A stretch of DNA of 64,000 bases from an uncultured Lachnospiraceae bacterium. GTDB lineage: Bacteria > Bacillota > Clostridia > Lachnospirales > Lachnospiraceae. The number at the start of each line of letters is the position of its first letter. The stretch's first letter is position 1. A model generated the notes under the pieces. That model made no database searches and had not been told where the DNA came from. It saw nothing but the letters and a program-made list of their open reading frames with translations. Made by a program: the position numbers and the translations under genes. This document shows, piece after piece, positions 1-8,475 of this stretch. Location: the NCBI GenBank assembly GCA_910579425.1, contig CAJTVL010000013.1:1-64000 (forward strand). The letters run 5' to 3'.

Positions 1-403
1 TCTCTAAAAGGCTCCAGAGCTTTTCTTCATCCAGAGACTGCTCCTCCATTACAAGAACCTCCGGATAACGGGAAAGGGCTACGGCTCCCACATCGTTCAC
101 GAGGGAAAAATCCTCTGTCATTTTTTGCAGGCAGCTTACATATTCTGCCGCAAGCTCCTTATTATACTTAAGACACACATTAGATTGTGTGTAGTCCTCA
201 TAGGCAATGAAGATGTCAACCTTTCCCCTCTGGATATAATTTTTGAGTTCACTCCTGACTGACGCCTCAAAAAAATTCAGTTTCTTGGGCATTTTCATGC
301 TCACATCCAGATAGCGGTGGTTGACCGATTTCATTTCTACCGTTATTTTTCGTTCGGTTTCCTGTATCTCACATCTGCCAAACCCCGTCATACTCTTGAT
401 CAT
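1..403 (-). CDS. yicC: YicC/YloC family endoribonuclease, N-terminal part (runs off the window)
   Basis: The minus strand from 403 encodes a protein beginning MIKSMTGFGR, the hallmark opening of the YicC/YloC family, followed by a VNHRYLD motif. Family members are hexameric endoribonucleases linked to RNA decay and stationary-phase survival. The start is an ATG preceded by AGGAGG with a 6-base gap. About 134 codons are visible; the family is usually about 290 residues, so the C-terminal half lies left of base 1. A consensus promoter sits about 130 bases upstream (530-558). In Firmicutes this gene often precedes gmk and rpoZ, which would lie outside the window. Confidence 0.93.
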   Translation of the reverse strand, partial: MIKSMTGFGRCEIQETERKITVEMKSVNHRYLDVSMKMPKKLNFFEASVRSELKNYIQRGKVDIFIAYEDYTQSNVCLKYNKELAAEYVSCLQKMTEDFSLVNDVGAVALSRYPEVLVMEEQSLDEEKLWSLLE

Positions 404-529
404 CTAAAGCCTCCTGCCGCTTTGGAGCGCAATGCTGCCCCAAGGGTCTTTCTTCATTTCAATCTAACTCCCATCTGCCCGCCTGCGCGGGCGTACAAAT
501 CAGGATGGTGAAATCTTTGATTTCACTCT

Positions 530-558
530 ATTATAGGGGAAATGACTGGTATCGTCAA
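530..558 (-). promoter_or_regulatory. SigA-type promoter for yicC
   Basis: On the minus strand TTGACG (553-558) and TATAAT (530-535) are separated by exactly 17 bases, an almost perfect housekeeping promoter. Transcription would begin near 523, giving a leader of about 120 bases that includes a short GC hairpin near 478-492. Together with the divergent rqcH promoter this accounts for the gene-free stretch 404-701; nothing else was recognised there. Confidence 0.75.
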
Positions 559-614
559 GGTTACTTTTCGCCCATTATCCTGACATCTCTCCGGCAGGAA
601 GCGGAAAAGTATTC

Positions 615-643
615 TTGTGCTATTGAGCCGGCTGCTATATAAT
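615..643 (+). promoter_or_regulatory. SigA-type promoter for rqcH
   Basis: TTGTGC (615-620) and TATAAT (638-643) are spaced by 17 bases, about 60 bases upstream of the rqcH start codon at 702. It is divergent from the yicC promoter, with about 56 bases between the two -35 boxes. Confidence 0.7.
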
Positions 644-701
644 AGGAAACAATGAGTTAAAAACCTTAGGAATAGGCTTCGGACAGAAAGGAATACTTGT
701 T

Positions 702-2522
702 ATGGCTTTTGACGGAATTACAGTTGCGGCAGTTGTAAAAGAACTAAAGGACACCCTGGCAGGCGGGCGCATTTATAAGATTGCCCAGCCGGAAAATGAC
801 GAGCTGCTGCTTACCATAAAAACAGCAGGCGGCGGTCAGAGACGCCTTCTGATCTCTGCCGGGGCATCCCTGCCCCTGATTTATCTCACAGAGAGCAATA
901 AACCCAGCCCCATGACGGCTCCGGGCTTTTGCATGCTCCTGCGCAAGCATCTTCAAAACGGCAGAATCACCGATATTACTCAGCCCGGACTTGAACGAAT
1001 CATCCATCTCCACATCGAACATCTGAATGAGATGGGAGATCTGTGCCGCAAGAGGCTGATTGTGGAGCTTATGGGAAAGCACAGCAACATTATCTTCGTG
1101 GAGGAGGACAGGGATAGGGCGGATGAGCTTTCCTCTGATTTTTATGGTTCCCGGGAAGACGCGCCGGGGGCATGGATGATCATTGACAGCATCAAGCATA
1201 TCTCCGGCATGGTCAGCTCTCTTCGGGAGGTTCTGCCCGGCAGAAGCTACTTTATCCCTGTGGCTTTGGAAAAAAAGGATCCTCTCACCACGGATTTCTC
1301 CTCCTTTTGCAAGGCTGTTACCGAAAAGAGCATACCTGTTTATAAGGCGCTCTACACCCTTTATACCGGTCTTTCCCCCCTGATCGCCCAGGAAATTTGT
1401 TTCAGGAGCAAAGTTGACGGCGATGTTTCCACCGCCTTTTTCAGGGAAACCTCCGAGGGGGAGGCCTTGCTCAAAGGGCTCTATGATACTTTTTCCCTTG
1501 TGATGGCGCAGGTAAAAAAAGGAGACTTTACTCCTTCCATTGTATACGCCAAAGGAGGGCCCGCAGAATACGCCGCGCTGCCCCTAACCATGTACGGTGA
1601 AAGCAGATCCGTGGCTTTTGAATCCGTCAGCAGGCTTCTGGAGCAATACTACGCCGAAAAAAGCACCGTTACCCGTATCCGCCAGAAATCGGCGGATCTG
1701 CGCAAAATCGTCCAGACCGCCTTAGAGCGCAACATCAAAAAATATGACCTGCAGGTACGCCAGATGCAGGATACCGAAAAAAAGGACAAATACCGGATCT
1801 ACGGGGAGCTTCTCAACACCTACGGGTATGAGGCGTCCACCGGGGATAAATCCCTAAAGGCCCTCAACTACTATACCAATGAGATGATCACCATTCCACT
1901 TGACCCTCTTTTGTCTCCCTCGGAAAATGCCAAAAAATATTTCGACAAATACGGCAAGCTCAAGCGTACCTTTGAGGCTCTTTCCACCCTCACCGCCCAG
2001 GTGAAAGAGGAGATCGACCACCTGGAGTCAATTCAGGCCGCCCTCGATATTGCCCTGCGAGAGGAGGATTTGGTACAGATTAAAGAGGAGCTGATCGAAA
2101 GCGGATATATCCGGCGAAAGGGTCCGGCCAAAAAAGCCCGCTTTACCAGCAAACCCTTTCATTATTTAAACAGCGACGGCTTTCATATTTATGTAGGAAA
2201 AAACAATTACCAAAATGATGAGCTCACCTTCAAGCTGGCCACCGGCGGCGACTGGTGGTTCCACACCAAAGGAATCCCCGGCTCCCACGTTGTGGTTAAG
2301 TCAGAGGGTGCCTCTCTCCCCGATTCAGTTTTCGAGGACGCCGCAAGGCTTGCCGCCTATTATTCCAAGGCCCGGGGGCAGGATAAGGTGGAAATCGATT
2401 ATACGCAAAAGAAAAACGTCAAAAAGCCTAACGCAGGAAAGCCGGGCTTTGTGGTGTATTACACCAACTATTCCATGATGATCGACAGCGATATTTCAGG
2501 GCTGAAATTGCTGGAGGATTAA
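702..2522 (+). CDS. rqcH: RqcH (Rqc2/NEMF, NFACT family) ribosome quality control factor
   Basis: This 606-residue protein has the full NFACT architecture: an N-terminal NFACT-N domain starting MAFDGITV, a helix-hairpin-helix region near residues 180-230, a long charged coiled coil around 290-430, and a C-terminal NFACT-R domain with the characteristic DWWFHTKGIPGSHVV motif near residue 525. In bacteria RqcH binds stalled 50S subunits with peptidyl-tRNA and recruits alanyl-tRNA to add C-terminal alanine tails that mark nascent chains for degradation. Older annotations call it fibronectin-binding protein A. The start is supported by an AGAAAGGAA site. The length is in the usual range of about 570-600. 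Confidence 0.95.
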   Translation: MAFDGITVAAVVKELKDTLAGGRIYKIAQPENDELLLTIKTAGGGQRRLLISAGASLPLIYLTESNKPSPMTAPGFCMLLRKHLQNGRITDITQPGLERIIHLHIEHLNEMGDLCRKRLIVELMGKHSNIIFVEEDRDRADELSSDFYGSREDAPGAWMIIDSIKHISGMVSSLREVLPGRSYFIPVALEKKDPLTTDFSSFCKAVTEKSIPVYKALYTLYTGLSPLIAQEICFRSKVDGDVSTAFFRETSEGEALLKGLYDTFSLVMAQVKKGDFTPSIVYAKGGPAEYAALPLTMYGESRSVAFESVSRLLEQYYAEKSTVTRIRQKSADLRKIVQTALERNIKKYDLQVRQMQDTEKKDKYRIYGELLNTYGYEASTGDKSLKALNYYTNEMITIPLDPLLSPSENAKKYFDKYGKLKRTFEALSTLTAQVKEEIDHLESIQAALDIALREEDLVQIKEELIESGYIRRKGPAKKARFTSKPFHYLNSDGFHIYVGKNNYQNDELTFKLATGGDWWFHTKGIPGSHVVVKSEGASLPDSVFEDAARLAAYYSKARGQDKVEIDYTQKKNVKKPNAGKPGFVVYYTNYSMMIDSDISGLKLLED

Positions 2523-2561
2523 ATATCAAAGGCCAGGCAACGCCTGACGCCTTATGCTGCA

Positions 2562-2602
2562 TAAAAAAGGAAACGGCATAGCCTGGGGGTTATGCCGTTT
2601 CC
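2562..2602 (-). terminator. Rho-independent terminator after the spore coat-like genes
   Basis: A perfect 12-bp inverted repeat (GGAAACGGCATA at 2569-2580, its complement at 2591-2602) with a 10-base loop is followed on the minus strand by a run of T (bases 2563-2568). There is no T-run on the plus strand, so it mainly serves the minus-strand coat-like operon ending at 2634 rather than rqcH. Confidence 0.85.
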
Positions 2603-2633
2603 TGATATACCGCCTGCGCCTTTTGCCTGACGC

Positions 2634-2894
2634 TTAAAGCACGGAGCTGGTAAACAGGCTCTTTACATGGTCAACCTCTTCCTGGGTTGCCTTAGCCGCG
2701 GGAACATAATAGGACTTCTCCCTTGCCAGCTTGTAAAGCTCCTCCTGGGACTGCTCACAGGTATTGCGAAACTGCTTTAAGGTCTGCTTCAGCTCCGGGT
2801 TTTCTGTCTGGGCAATCATCTCTCCGAAACGCACCAATTCTCCATTGATACCGGTCAGTGTATCTGCTACCATGGTCTTTTCATTCAACTGCAT
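2634..2894 (-). CDS. Spore coat protein, CotF-like
   Basis: An 86-residue helical protein resembling the small CotF/coat-like proteins of Clostridia (ferritin-like helical hairpin; starts MQLNEKTMVADTL, with a later EELYKLAREKSYY segment). These proteins assemble into the spore coat. It lies 12 bases downstream of another small coat-like gene and shares its transcript, which ends at the terminator at 2562-2602. No transmembrane segment or signal peptide is present, fitting a mother-cell cytosolic product. The family call rests on overall sequence character, not on a catalytic motif. Confidence 0.75.
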   Translation of the reverse strand: MQLNEKTMVADTLTGINGELVRFGEMIAQTENPELKQTLKQFRNTCEQSQEELYKLAREKSYYVPAAKATQEEVDHVKSLFTSSVL

Positions 2895-2906
2895 TTTGTC
2901 TACCTC

Positions 2907-3092
2907 CTACTGCAAAAATTTCATCAATTCATTTTTGTTCTGCATAGCCGATTTGGCACCTTTTTCAAAGAACTGCTTAATCTGGGAATCCGTTGCAGAA
3001 GATGCGTATTCCTTCATTTTGCAGTGGGACACGTCGTAACCGCCGATTAAATGGCGCAGGTTCTGTAAATCAAGCTCTGATAAATTTGCCAT
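2907..3092 (-). CDS. Small spore coat-associated protein
   Basis: A 61-residue protein starting MANLSELDLQNLRHLIGG, preceded by a strong AGGAGG site, so the longer open frame reaching 3167 is not the real start. It pairs with the downstream CotF-like gene and has the same small helical character; tandem coat-like genes of this size are common in Lachnospiraceae. There is a single Cys within a DVSHCKMKEY segment. A mother-cell sigma factor promoter would be expected but none could be identified with confidence. Confidence 0.65.
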   Translation of the reverse strand: MANLSELDLQNLRHLIGGYDVSHCKMKEYASSATDSQIKQFFEKGAKSAMQNKNELMKFLQ

Positions 3093-3240
3093 AAAAAATA
3101 CCTCCTGAAAATTTAGCGCTGTCTCGCTCATCGAGTCAGCTTCTGATAAAATGTCCGACATTCGCAATTCTCAGCATCTGCCATGCCCGACTCTTTTATT
3201 ATTTCCAGAAGGTATTGATCTATACTCTATTTTTATTCTT

Positions 3241-3396
3241 TTAATCTTCCAACGTTTTCTGCAGGTTATCCGCAATTTTGGTAAGCTTTTCGTTTTTTTT
3301 GTCGTTTTCCTTCTCTTCCATTGCATCTTTCAATGCGTCCAGCAGAAACCGCACAAAACCGTTGAACTGTTTATCTGTCATTCCCATATCAACCAT
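3241..3396 (-). CDS. Small hypothetical protein (51 aa)
   Basis: A short gene on the minus strand beginning MVDMGMTDKQFNGFVRF and ending LQKTLED. The start is preceded by AAAGGAG with good spacing. The product is amphipathic and strongly charged, with an acidic and lysine-rich middle (EEKENDKKNEK). It sits between the SpoVB-like flippase gene and the coat-like pair, all on one strand. No known domain was recognised; MTDKQF-type small proteins occur in many clostridial genomes without assigned function. Confidence 0.6.
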   Translation of the reverse strand: MVDMGMTDKQFNGFVRFLLDALKDAMEEKENDKKNEKLTKIADNLQKTLED

Positions 3397-3489
3397 ATGA
3401 TCTCCTTTCTGACCTTCCCGCCTTACTCGTTAATCATCTTTAACTGTAATTCTATTATATATGATAGTTCACTAAAAGAAAAGATTTTT

Positions 3490-5322
3490 TTAATCATCCA
3501 GCCAGAAATCATCATCGTCCTCATCGATCTGATCCTGATAAAATCTTCGAGTCTGGGTAGTCACCGTCTCTTTTTTCTTTTCCGCACTCCGGGTCTTCTG
3601 GGATTTTGACGCCCCGCTCTTTCCGGTATCCTTTCTTTTCTTTGTGCCGGAACCGGCGCGCGGCTTTTTCTTACCTCCGTCCGGATCCGCCTTCAAAATC
3701 CTGAGTTTTCTTGCCAGGGCAAGCAGCAAATGCCCTTTGGGCATTTGCCGCAGTTCCTCCTCGGACACTGCCCTCCAGCGGATCACCAGCACAAAGTAAA
3801 GCAGCGCTCCTGAAACGGACGCCAGCCCCAGAGAGAGAATATTGATTCCGCTGACATAATACACGCCCTGATAGATCCCGAAGGCCGCCGCTCCCATGAC
3901 CGCCGAGGCCCCGACAGGCAGGAAAAAGGTACGGAAAAGCTCCTGGCGGTAAACCAGATGGCGGTGAACGGAAATCTGATTCAGCACACACAGGATCAAA
4001 GCATACAGCACCGTGGCAAATACATAATAATACAGGCTGTACTTCTCATCCAGAAACAGCATCATAAGTACCATGGCGGCTCCGTGAAGCACCACTGCCA
4101 GGGAGGCATTGATGATCGGCGCTTTCATGCGCCCAATGGACTGCAAAATCCCCTGGGTAAGGGTAGACAGCCCGTAAAAAACAATGCTCACCGCCATGCC
4201 GGAAAGAAGAAGGGAGGCAATTTCAAGGGAATCCGGCTGGGGAAAAATCACCATCATCACCGGCTTTGCCAGCACTCCGATCCCAACCGCACAGGGAATG
4301 GAAATCAGCATGGTGACTTTCAGAGCCTTAGCCACCTTTTCCCGGACCCCCTTTAATTTCCCTCTTGCAAAATCGCTGGAAATCCCCGGAATCAGCGCCG
4401 TTGACATTGCGGAGGCAAAGGCTATGGGAATATTGGAGATTTTGGTGCCCTTGGAAACCACGCTTAAGTCCGCCGCCACGGATGCCTCATCCAGCCCTCT
4501 GACTCCCATCATGATCTGCTGATAGATCCGGTTATCCATAAAGTTATTAATATTATAGATCCCCGTACTCAATATAAAGGGCGTCACCACCAGGAGGATC
4601 ATCTTTAAAATATCCCAGTAAGATTCATCCTTATGACTGTCCCGCTTAATTCTTTTGCGGAGGGTCTTTCCGTTCAGGGCATAGACCCCCAGCATAAACA
4701 AAAGCCCTGCCAGCACCCCGGCCCCCGTACCGATGGTGGCGCCTGCCGCCCCGTAGGAGGCCCGGGTGGTGGCGTCCTGATCCGCCACGCTCTGAACCAG
4801 CACATAGGCCATACCGACGCTGGCCGCAGCATTCACAAACTGCTCTACAATCTGGGACACCGAGGTCTGCACCATGGTTTTATGGGCCTGGAAATAGCCC
4901 CTTAAAACCCCCAGTATCCCGCTGAAAAATATGGTAGGCGCCAAAATTTTCAGGGGAAGCACGGCACTTTCCATCTTTACCATAAAACCGGCCCCAAAAA
5001 ACACAAATAAGCTGGCAATACCACCGACTACCAGCACATAAAGAAAGGCACACAGGAAAATCCTGTGCGCATTCCGGTATTCTTTTGTGGCAAGGCGCTG
5101 GGCGATCACCTTCGACACCGCCGAAGGGATGCTGTAGGAGGAGATCAGTAGAACAATACTGTAAGCATAGTAAGCGCTGTTATAATATCCGTTCCCTTCA
5201 TCCCCTATGATGGCGACCAGCGGAGTGTTGTATAATAGCCCTATGATGCGGACGATGATCCCGGCTATGGCCAGGATCCCCGCCTGCATGATAAAGCCGT
5301 CTTTCTTTTTGTTATTTGGCAT
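3490..5322 (-). CDS. SpoVB/MurJ-like polysaccharide flippase (MOP superfamily)
   Basis: A 610-residue integral membrane protein with about 14 hydrophobic segments. The N-terminus (GFIMQAGILAIAGIIVRIIG) and the SAYYAYSIVLLISSYSIPSAVSK region are typical of the SpoVB/YtgP branch of the MOP exporter superfamily, which flips lipid-linked cell wall or spore cortex precursors. The start has a GGAG site. It follows glgA by 30 bases on the same strand. Unusual is the C-terminal extension of roughly 65 residues after the last membrane helix: it is very rich in Lys, Arg, Ser and Thr and ends in an acidic tail (DEDDDDFWLDD). This tail is absent from the typical family core of about 520-540 residues and is predicted to be disordered and cytoplasmic. 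Confidence 0.88.
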   Translation of the reverse strand: MPNNKKKDGFIMQAGILAIAGIIVRIIGLLYNTPLVAIIGDEGNGYYNSAYYAYSIVLLISSYSIPSAVSKVIAQRLATKEYRNAHRIFLCAFLYVLVVGGIASLFVFFGAGFMVKMESAVLPLKILAPTIFFSGILGVLRGYFQAHKTMVQTSVSQIVEQFVNAAASVGMAYVLVQSVADQDATTRASYGAAGATIGTGAGVLAGLLFMLGVYALNGKTLRKRIKRDSHKDESYWDILKMILLVVTPFILSTGIYNINNFMDNRIYQQIMMGVRGLDEASVAADLSVVSKGTKISNIPIAFASAMSTALIPGISSDFARGKLKGVREKVAKALKVTMLISIPCAVGIGVLAKPVMMVIFPQPDSLEIASLLLSGMAVSIVFYGLSTLTQGILQSIGRMKAPIINASLAVVLHGAAMVLMMLFLDEKYSLYYYVFATVLYALILCVLNQISVHRHLVYRQELFRTFFLPVGASAVMGAAAFGIYQGVYYVSGINILSLGLASVSGALLYFVLVIRWRAVSEEELRQMPKGHLLLALARKLRILKADPDGGKKKPRAGSGTKKRKDTGKSGASKSQKTRSAEKKKETVTTQTRRFYQDQIDEDDDDFWLDD

Positions 5323-5352
5323 TGCTGCACTCCAAACAAGATCCGTTGTCTG

Positions 5353-6801
5353 TTATCCGATCAGCCAATCGTACATCTCCTGATATTTGGCTGCCGAAAC
5401 ATGCCATGAGAAATCGGCTGCCATGGCACGGTCCACGATCTTGTTCCATTCCCGTTTCTTATCATAGAAAATCTGTTCCGCATAGCGGATGGTCCGAAGC
5501 ATTTCATGGGCATTGTAATTGGTAAAGGAAAATCCTGTGCCTCTGCCCTCATATTCATTATAGGGCTCTACGGTATCCTTCAGTCCTCCCGTCTCCCTCA
5601 CAATGGGAACCGTGCCGTAGCGCAGGCTCATAAGCTGGCTCAGGCCGCAGGGCTCAAAGAGAGAGGGCATCAGGAACGCATCGCTGGCCGCATAAATCTT
5701 ATGAGACAATGCTTCTGAATAATATATGTTGGCGGAAACCTTGTTATTATACTTCCAGTCAAAATGACGGAACATATTTTCATAACGCTCCTCGCCGGTA
5801 CCCAAAACAACCAGCTGAATACCGTCCTGGCACAACTCGTCCATAATATAGGCGATCAGGTCAAAGCCCTTCTGGTCGGTAAGCCTTGACACGATACCGA
5901 TCATCATGGCCTTGTCATCCTGGGCAAGACCCAGCTCCGCCTGCAGGGCGCGTTTGTTCTTCACCTTCTCCTTGCGGAAATTCATCGCACTGTAATTGTA
6001 TTCAATATATTGATCCGTCTCCGGATTAAATTCATCATAATCAATCCCGTTTACAATACCCCGCAGGGAATTGCTCCTGGCGTTCATAAGCCCGTCAAGC
6101 TGCTCCCCGTAAAAAGGTGTCTTAATCTCCTCCGCATAAGTATCGCTTACGGTAGTAATGGCATCCGCATAGACAAGGCCCCCCTTGAGCAGGTTGGCGT
6201 CCTTGTAGAGTTCTAACTTATCCGGCGTGAAGAAATATCCCGGAAGGCCGGTGATGTCCTGTACCTCCTTCACACTCCACTTGCCCTGGAATTTCAGGTT
6301 ATGGATGGTCATAACCGACTTGATCCCGCGGTAAAAATCGCTTCCCTGGAAACGCTCCTTAAGGTAAACCGGCACCAGTCCCGTCTGCCAGTCATGACAG
6401 TGGATCAGGTCAGGCCGAAAATCGATTACCGGCAGGATGGACAGCGCCGCCTTGGAGAAGAAAGCATATTTTTCAATCTCAAAAAGCGCGTTGTCACTGT
6501 AGGGCTTAAAGCCGTTAAAGAACATTTCGTTGTCGATAAAATAGTATTTAACCCCGTCCTCTTCCGCATACATGATGCCTACATACTCATTTTTCCAATG
6601 GAAGTCCATATAAAAATGGGTGATGTAGCTCATCTTGTCTTTCATCGCCTGGGACATGCAGGTATACTTGGGTAAGATAACCCTCACATCAAAATATTGC
6701 TTATCAATACATTTCGGAAGTGACCCCACCACATCCGCAAGGCCTCCCGTCTTTATGAAAGGAACGCCCTCCGATGCCACAAAAAGAATATTTTTCATCA
6801 T
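5353..6801 (-). CDS. glgA: Glycogen synthase (ADP-glucose type, GT5)
   Basis: A 482-residue protein matching bacterial glycogen synthase in length and motifs. The N-terminal KTGGLADVVG loop (K17) binds ADP-glucose, HCHDWQTGLVP lies near residue 135, and the C-terminal lobe carries MPSLFEPCGLSQL and ETGGLKDTV. The enzyme transfers glucose from ADP-glucose to growing alpha-1,4-glucan. The start follows a clear GGAGGGTTT site. No glgB, glgC or glgD is adjacent, so the other glycogen genes must lie elsewhere. It is separated from the upstream spo0A-like gene by a terminator (6885-6916). Confidence 0.96.
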   Translation of the reverse strand: MMKNILFVASEGVPFIKTGGLADVVGSLPKCIDKQYFDVRVILPKYTCMSQAMKDKMSYITHFYMDFHWKNEYVGIMYAEEDGVKYYFIDNEMFFNGFKPYSDNALFEIEKYAFFSKAALSILPVIDFRPDLIHCHDWQTGLVPVYLKERFQGSDFYRGIKSVMTIHNLKFQGKWSVKEVQDITGLPGYFFTPDKLELYKDANLLKGGLVYADAITTVSDTYAEEIKTPFYGEQLDGLMNARSNSLRGIVNGIDYDEFNPETDQYIEYNYSAMNFRKEKVKNKRALQAELGLAQDDKAMMIGIVSRLTDQKGFDLIAYIMDELCQDGIQLVVLGTGEERYENMFRHFDWKYNNKVSANIYYSEALSHKIYAASDAFLMPSLFEPCGLSQLMSLRYGTVPIVRETGGLKDTVEPYNEYEGRGTGFSFTNYNAHEMLRTIRYAEQIFYDKKREWNKIVDRAMAADFSWHVSAAKYQEMYDWLIG

Positions 6802-6884
6802 AAACCCTCCAACAATTATTGTTACAAATTATTATACATCATCCCTTCTGTCAATAAAAGACAATTTTGAAAATAAATATGCAA

Positions 6885-6916
6885 AAAGAGCCGGCCCACA
6901 GCTTTTGTGAGCCGGC
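6885..6916 (-). terminator. Rho-independent terminator after the spo0A-like gene
   Basis: A GC-rich hairpin (GCCGGCCCACA at 6890-6900 with a near-complementary arm at 6906-6916, one mismatch, 5-base loop) is followed on the minus strand by five T. It lies just past the stop codon of the gene ending at 6934 and isolates it from glgA. Confidence 0.85.
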
Positions 6917-6933
6917 AATGATGCTTTTTCGTA

Positions 6934-7449
6934 TTATCTGTACTGTAATCTGATTTTGTCTGCAATCAGTGCGATAAATTCTGAATTGGTAGGCTTTCCC
7001 TTTCCGGTATTGATGGTGTAGCCGAACATGGCGTCCAGGGTTTCCATCTTTCCTCTGTTCCAAGCCACCTCAATGGCATGCCGGATGGCGCGTTCCACAC
7101 GGCTGGCCGTGGTCTGGTTCTTCCTGGCAATAGTGGGGTACAAAACCTTGGTAATGGAGCCGAGCATTTCCGGATCCTCCACGGACATCATGATGGCCTC
7201 TCTTAAGTACTGGTAGCCCTTGATATGCGCCGGGACGCCGATCTCATGAATCATGTCCGTCACATCCCTTTCCAGGTCAATGCTTGTCTTTTCCTGCGGC
7301 TTTATCTTAATCTCCTCCTCCCCCGGCTTCTGGCCCGGGGACGGCACTGTGATCATGATCTGAAATTCCCGATCCATATGTATCAGTTCACCCAGAATTT
7401 TGTATACCCGCTCCGGGTCTTTTACTGTGGATAAATTCAGTTGTTCCAT
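6934..7449 (-). CDS. Orphan Spo0A C-terminal (effector) domain protein
   Basis: This 171-residue protein has at its C-terminus the Spo0A DNA-binding domain: SRVERAIRHAIEVAW, then FGYTINTGKGKPTNSEFIA, nearly identical in character to the sigma-activating helix and recognition helix of Spo0A. The first 70 or so residues are not a CheY-like receiver; the acidic pocket and phosphorylated Asp of true Spo0A are missing. The ATG at 7449 is chosen because GGAGGGAAG lies directly upstream; the longer open frame to 7536 would overlap the promoter. It is probably a phosphorylation-independent DNA-binding relative of Spo0A. The master regulator itself would be a different gene, usually beside spoIVB, and is not in this window. 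Confidence 0.9.
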   Translation of the reverse strand: MEQLNLSTVKDPERVYKILGELIHMDREFQIMITVPSPGQKPGEEEIKIKPQEKTSIDLERDVTDMIHEIGVPAHIKGYQYLREAIMMSVEDPEMLGSITKVLYPTIARKNQTTASRVERAIRHAIEVAWNRGKMETLDAMFGYTINTGKGKPTNSEFIALIADKIRLQYR

Positions 7450-7500
7450 CCTGCTTCCCTCCAATTTACAGTCCTTTTTCACAAAAATTGCTATAAATCT

Positions 7501-7529
7501 ATTATAAGGAACATGAAATGCCACTTCAA
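7501..7529 (-). promoter_or_regulatory. SigA-type promoter for the orphan spo0A-like gene
   Basis: On the minus strand TTGAAG (7524-7529) and TATAAT (7501-7506) are spaced by 17 bases, about 50 bases upstream of the ATG at 7449. This supports the shorter reading frame and expression by the vegetative sigma factor. Confidence 0.75.
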
Positions 7530-7566
7530 CTGTCATTCATCGCGCAGATTTTTCTTTGCCGCCGGA

Positions 7567-8454
7567 CTAATCGTTGGGTTTTTTATAAAATCTTCCCGTA
7601 ATCTGCTCCGTTTTCATAATATTCACAAAGGCCAGCTCGTCGATCTGCCTGATCTTAGTCACTACTTTATGAATTTCATCGCTCCCCACTACGGAATAGA
7701 GCATATTGCACTCATGCTTTTTGTAACAGCCGGTTCCCTTAAACAGGGTAGCGTCATGGTTGGTAATGTCCCGGATCCCCTCGTAAACCTGCTGGGGCTT
7801 TCCCGTAATGATAAAAAGCGTCTGCTTCTGGTAGCGCTTATAAAGCATGTGAAGCATCTGGGTGGAGGTAAACTGGAAGATGATGGAATAAAGGGCCTCC
7901 CGCCATCCGAAAAGGCTCCCCGCAATTAAAAGGATAATTACGTTTCCCACAAAAATGTAATTAAAGGTGTCAATACCGTACTTTTCCGAAAAGAAAATGG
8001 CGATAAAATCCGTACCGCCGCTGGTAGAGTCCGCATTGAGACAAAGGCTCAGGGCAAAGGCGTGAATAATACCGCCAAACACGCACACTAAAAGAATATC
8101 GTCCGTCACCTGAAAACCCGGCAGAATATCCGTCAGGATACTGGAGAGTACCAGCATCAGACAGGAATAGCCTGTAAACTTCTTTCCGATATATTTAAAG
8201 CTGATCACTACCGGGACCGCATTCAGGAGCAGATTGACAAGCGTGTATGGGATCTTGATTTTCCAAAACTCCAGGCCGATCTGCTGTATCAGCAGGGTAA
8301 TCCCGCTAAAGCCACCGGGAAGCAGATTCCCCGCATGAATAAAGCTGTTGATATTAATAGCCATAATACAGGCGGACAATACCACCATGACAAAGCGTCT
8401 CGCGTCATTATACAATGGATTTTCAACTAATTTTTTTACGATTTTCCTTCTCAT
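7567..8454 (-). CDS. YitT family membrane protein
   Basis: A 295-residue protein with about five to six transmembrane helices in the first 190 residues, including HAGNLLPGGFSGITLL and the loop NADSTSGGTDF, both typical of the YitT (DUF161) family. The last 100 residues form the soluble DUF2179 domain (FIITGKPQQVYEGI and later KTEQITGRFYK). Function in the family is not established. The gene starts 21 bases after the S66 peptidase gene and probably belongs to the same transcript as GH29 and S66. Confidence 0.9.
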   Translation of the reverse strand: MRRKIVKKLVENPLYNDARRFVMVVLSACIMAININSFIHAGNLLPGGFSGITLLIQQIGLEFWKIKIPYTLVNLLLNAVPVVISFKYIGKKFTGYSCLMLVLSSILTDILPGFQVTDDILLVCVFGGIIHAFALSLCLNADSTSGGTDFIAIFFSEKYGIDTFNYIFVGNVIILLIAGSLFGWREALYSIIFQFTSTQMLHMLYKRYQKQTLFIITGKPQQVYEGIRDITNHDATLFKGTGCYKKHECNMLYSVVGSDEIHKVVTKIRQIDELAFVNIMKTEQITGRFYKKPND

Positions 8455-8475
8455 TTTAAACCCTTACCTGTTCTT

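Noticed and set aside
744..1199. Long minus-strand frame opposite rqcH
   Set aside because: Antisense shadow of a well-conserved gene, no ribosome site or family similarity; the same applies to the long antisense frames within fucI, prfC and recN.
2523..2562. Terminator for rqcH
   Set aside because: A small CAGGC/GCCTG hairpin exists, but no T-run follows on the plus strand; the strong hairpin beyond it points the other way.
7500..7536. Longer N-terminus for the spo0A-like protein
   Set aside because: The extra residues would lie on top of the -10 box of a consensus promoter, and the shorter ATG has a strong ribosome site.
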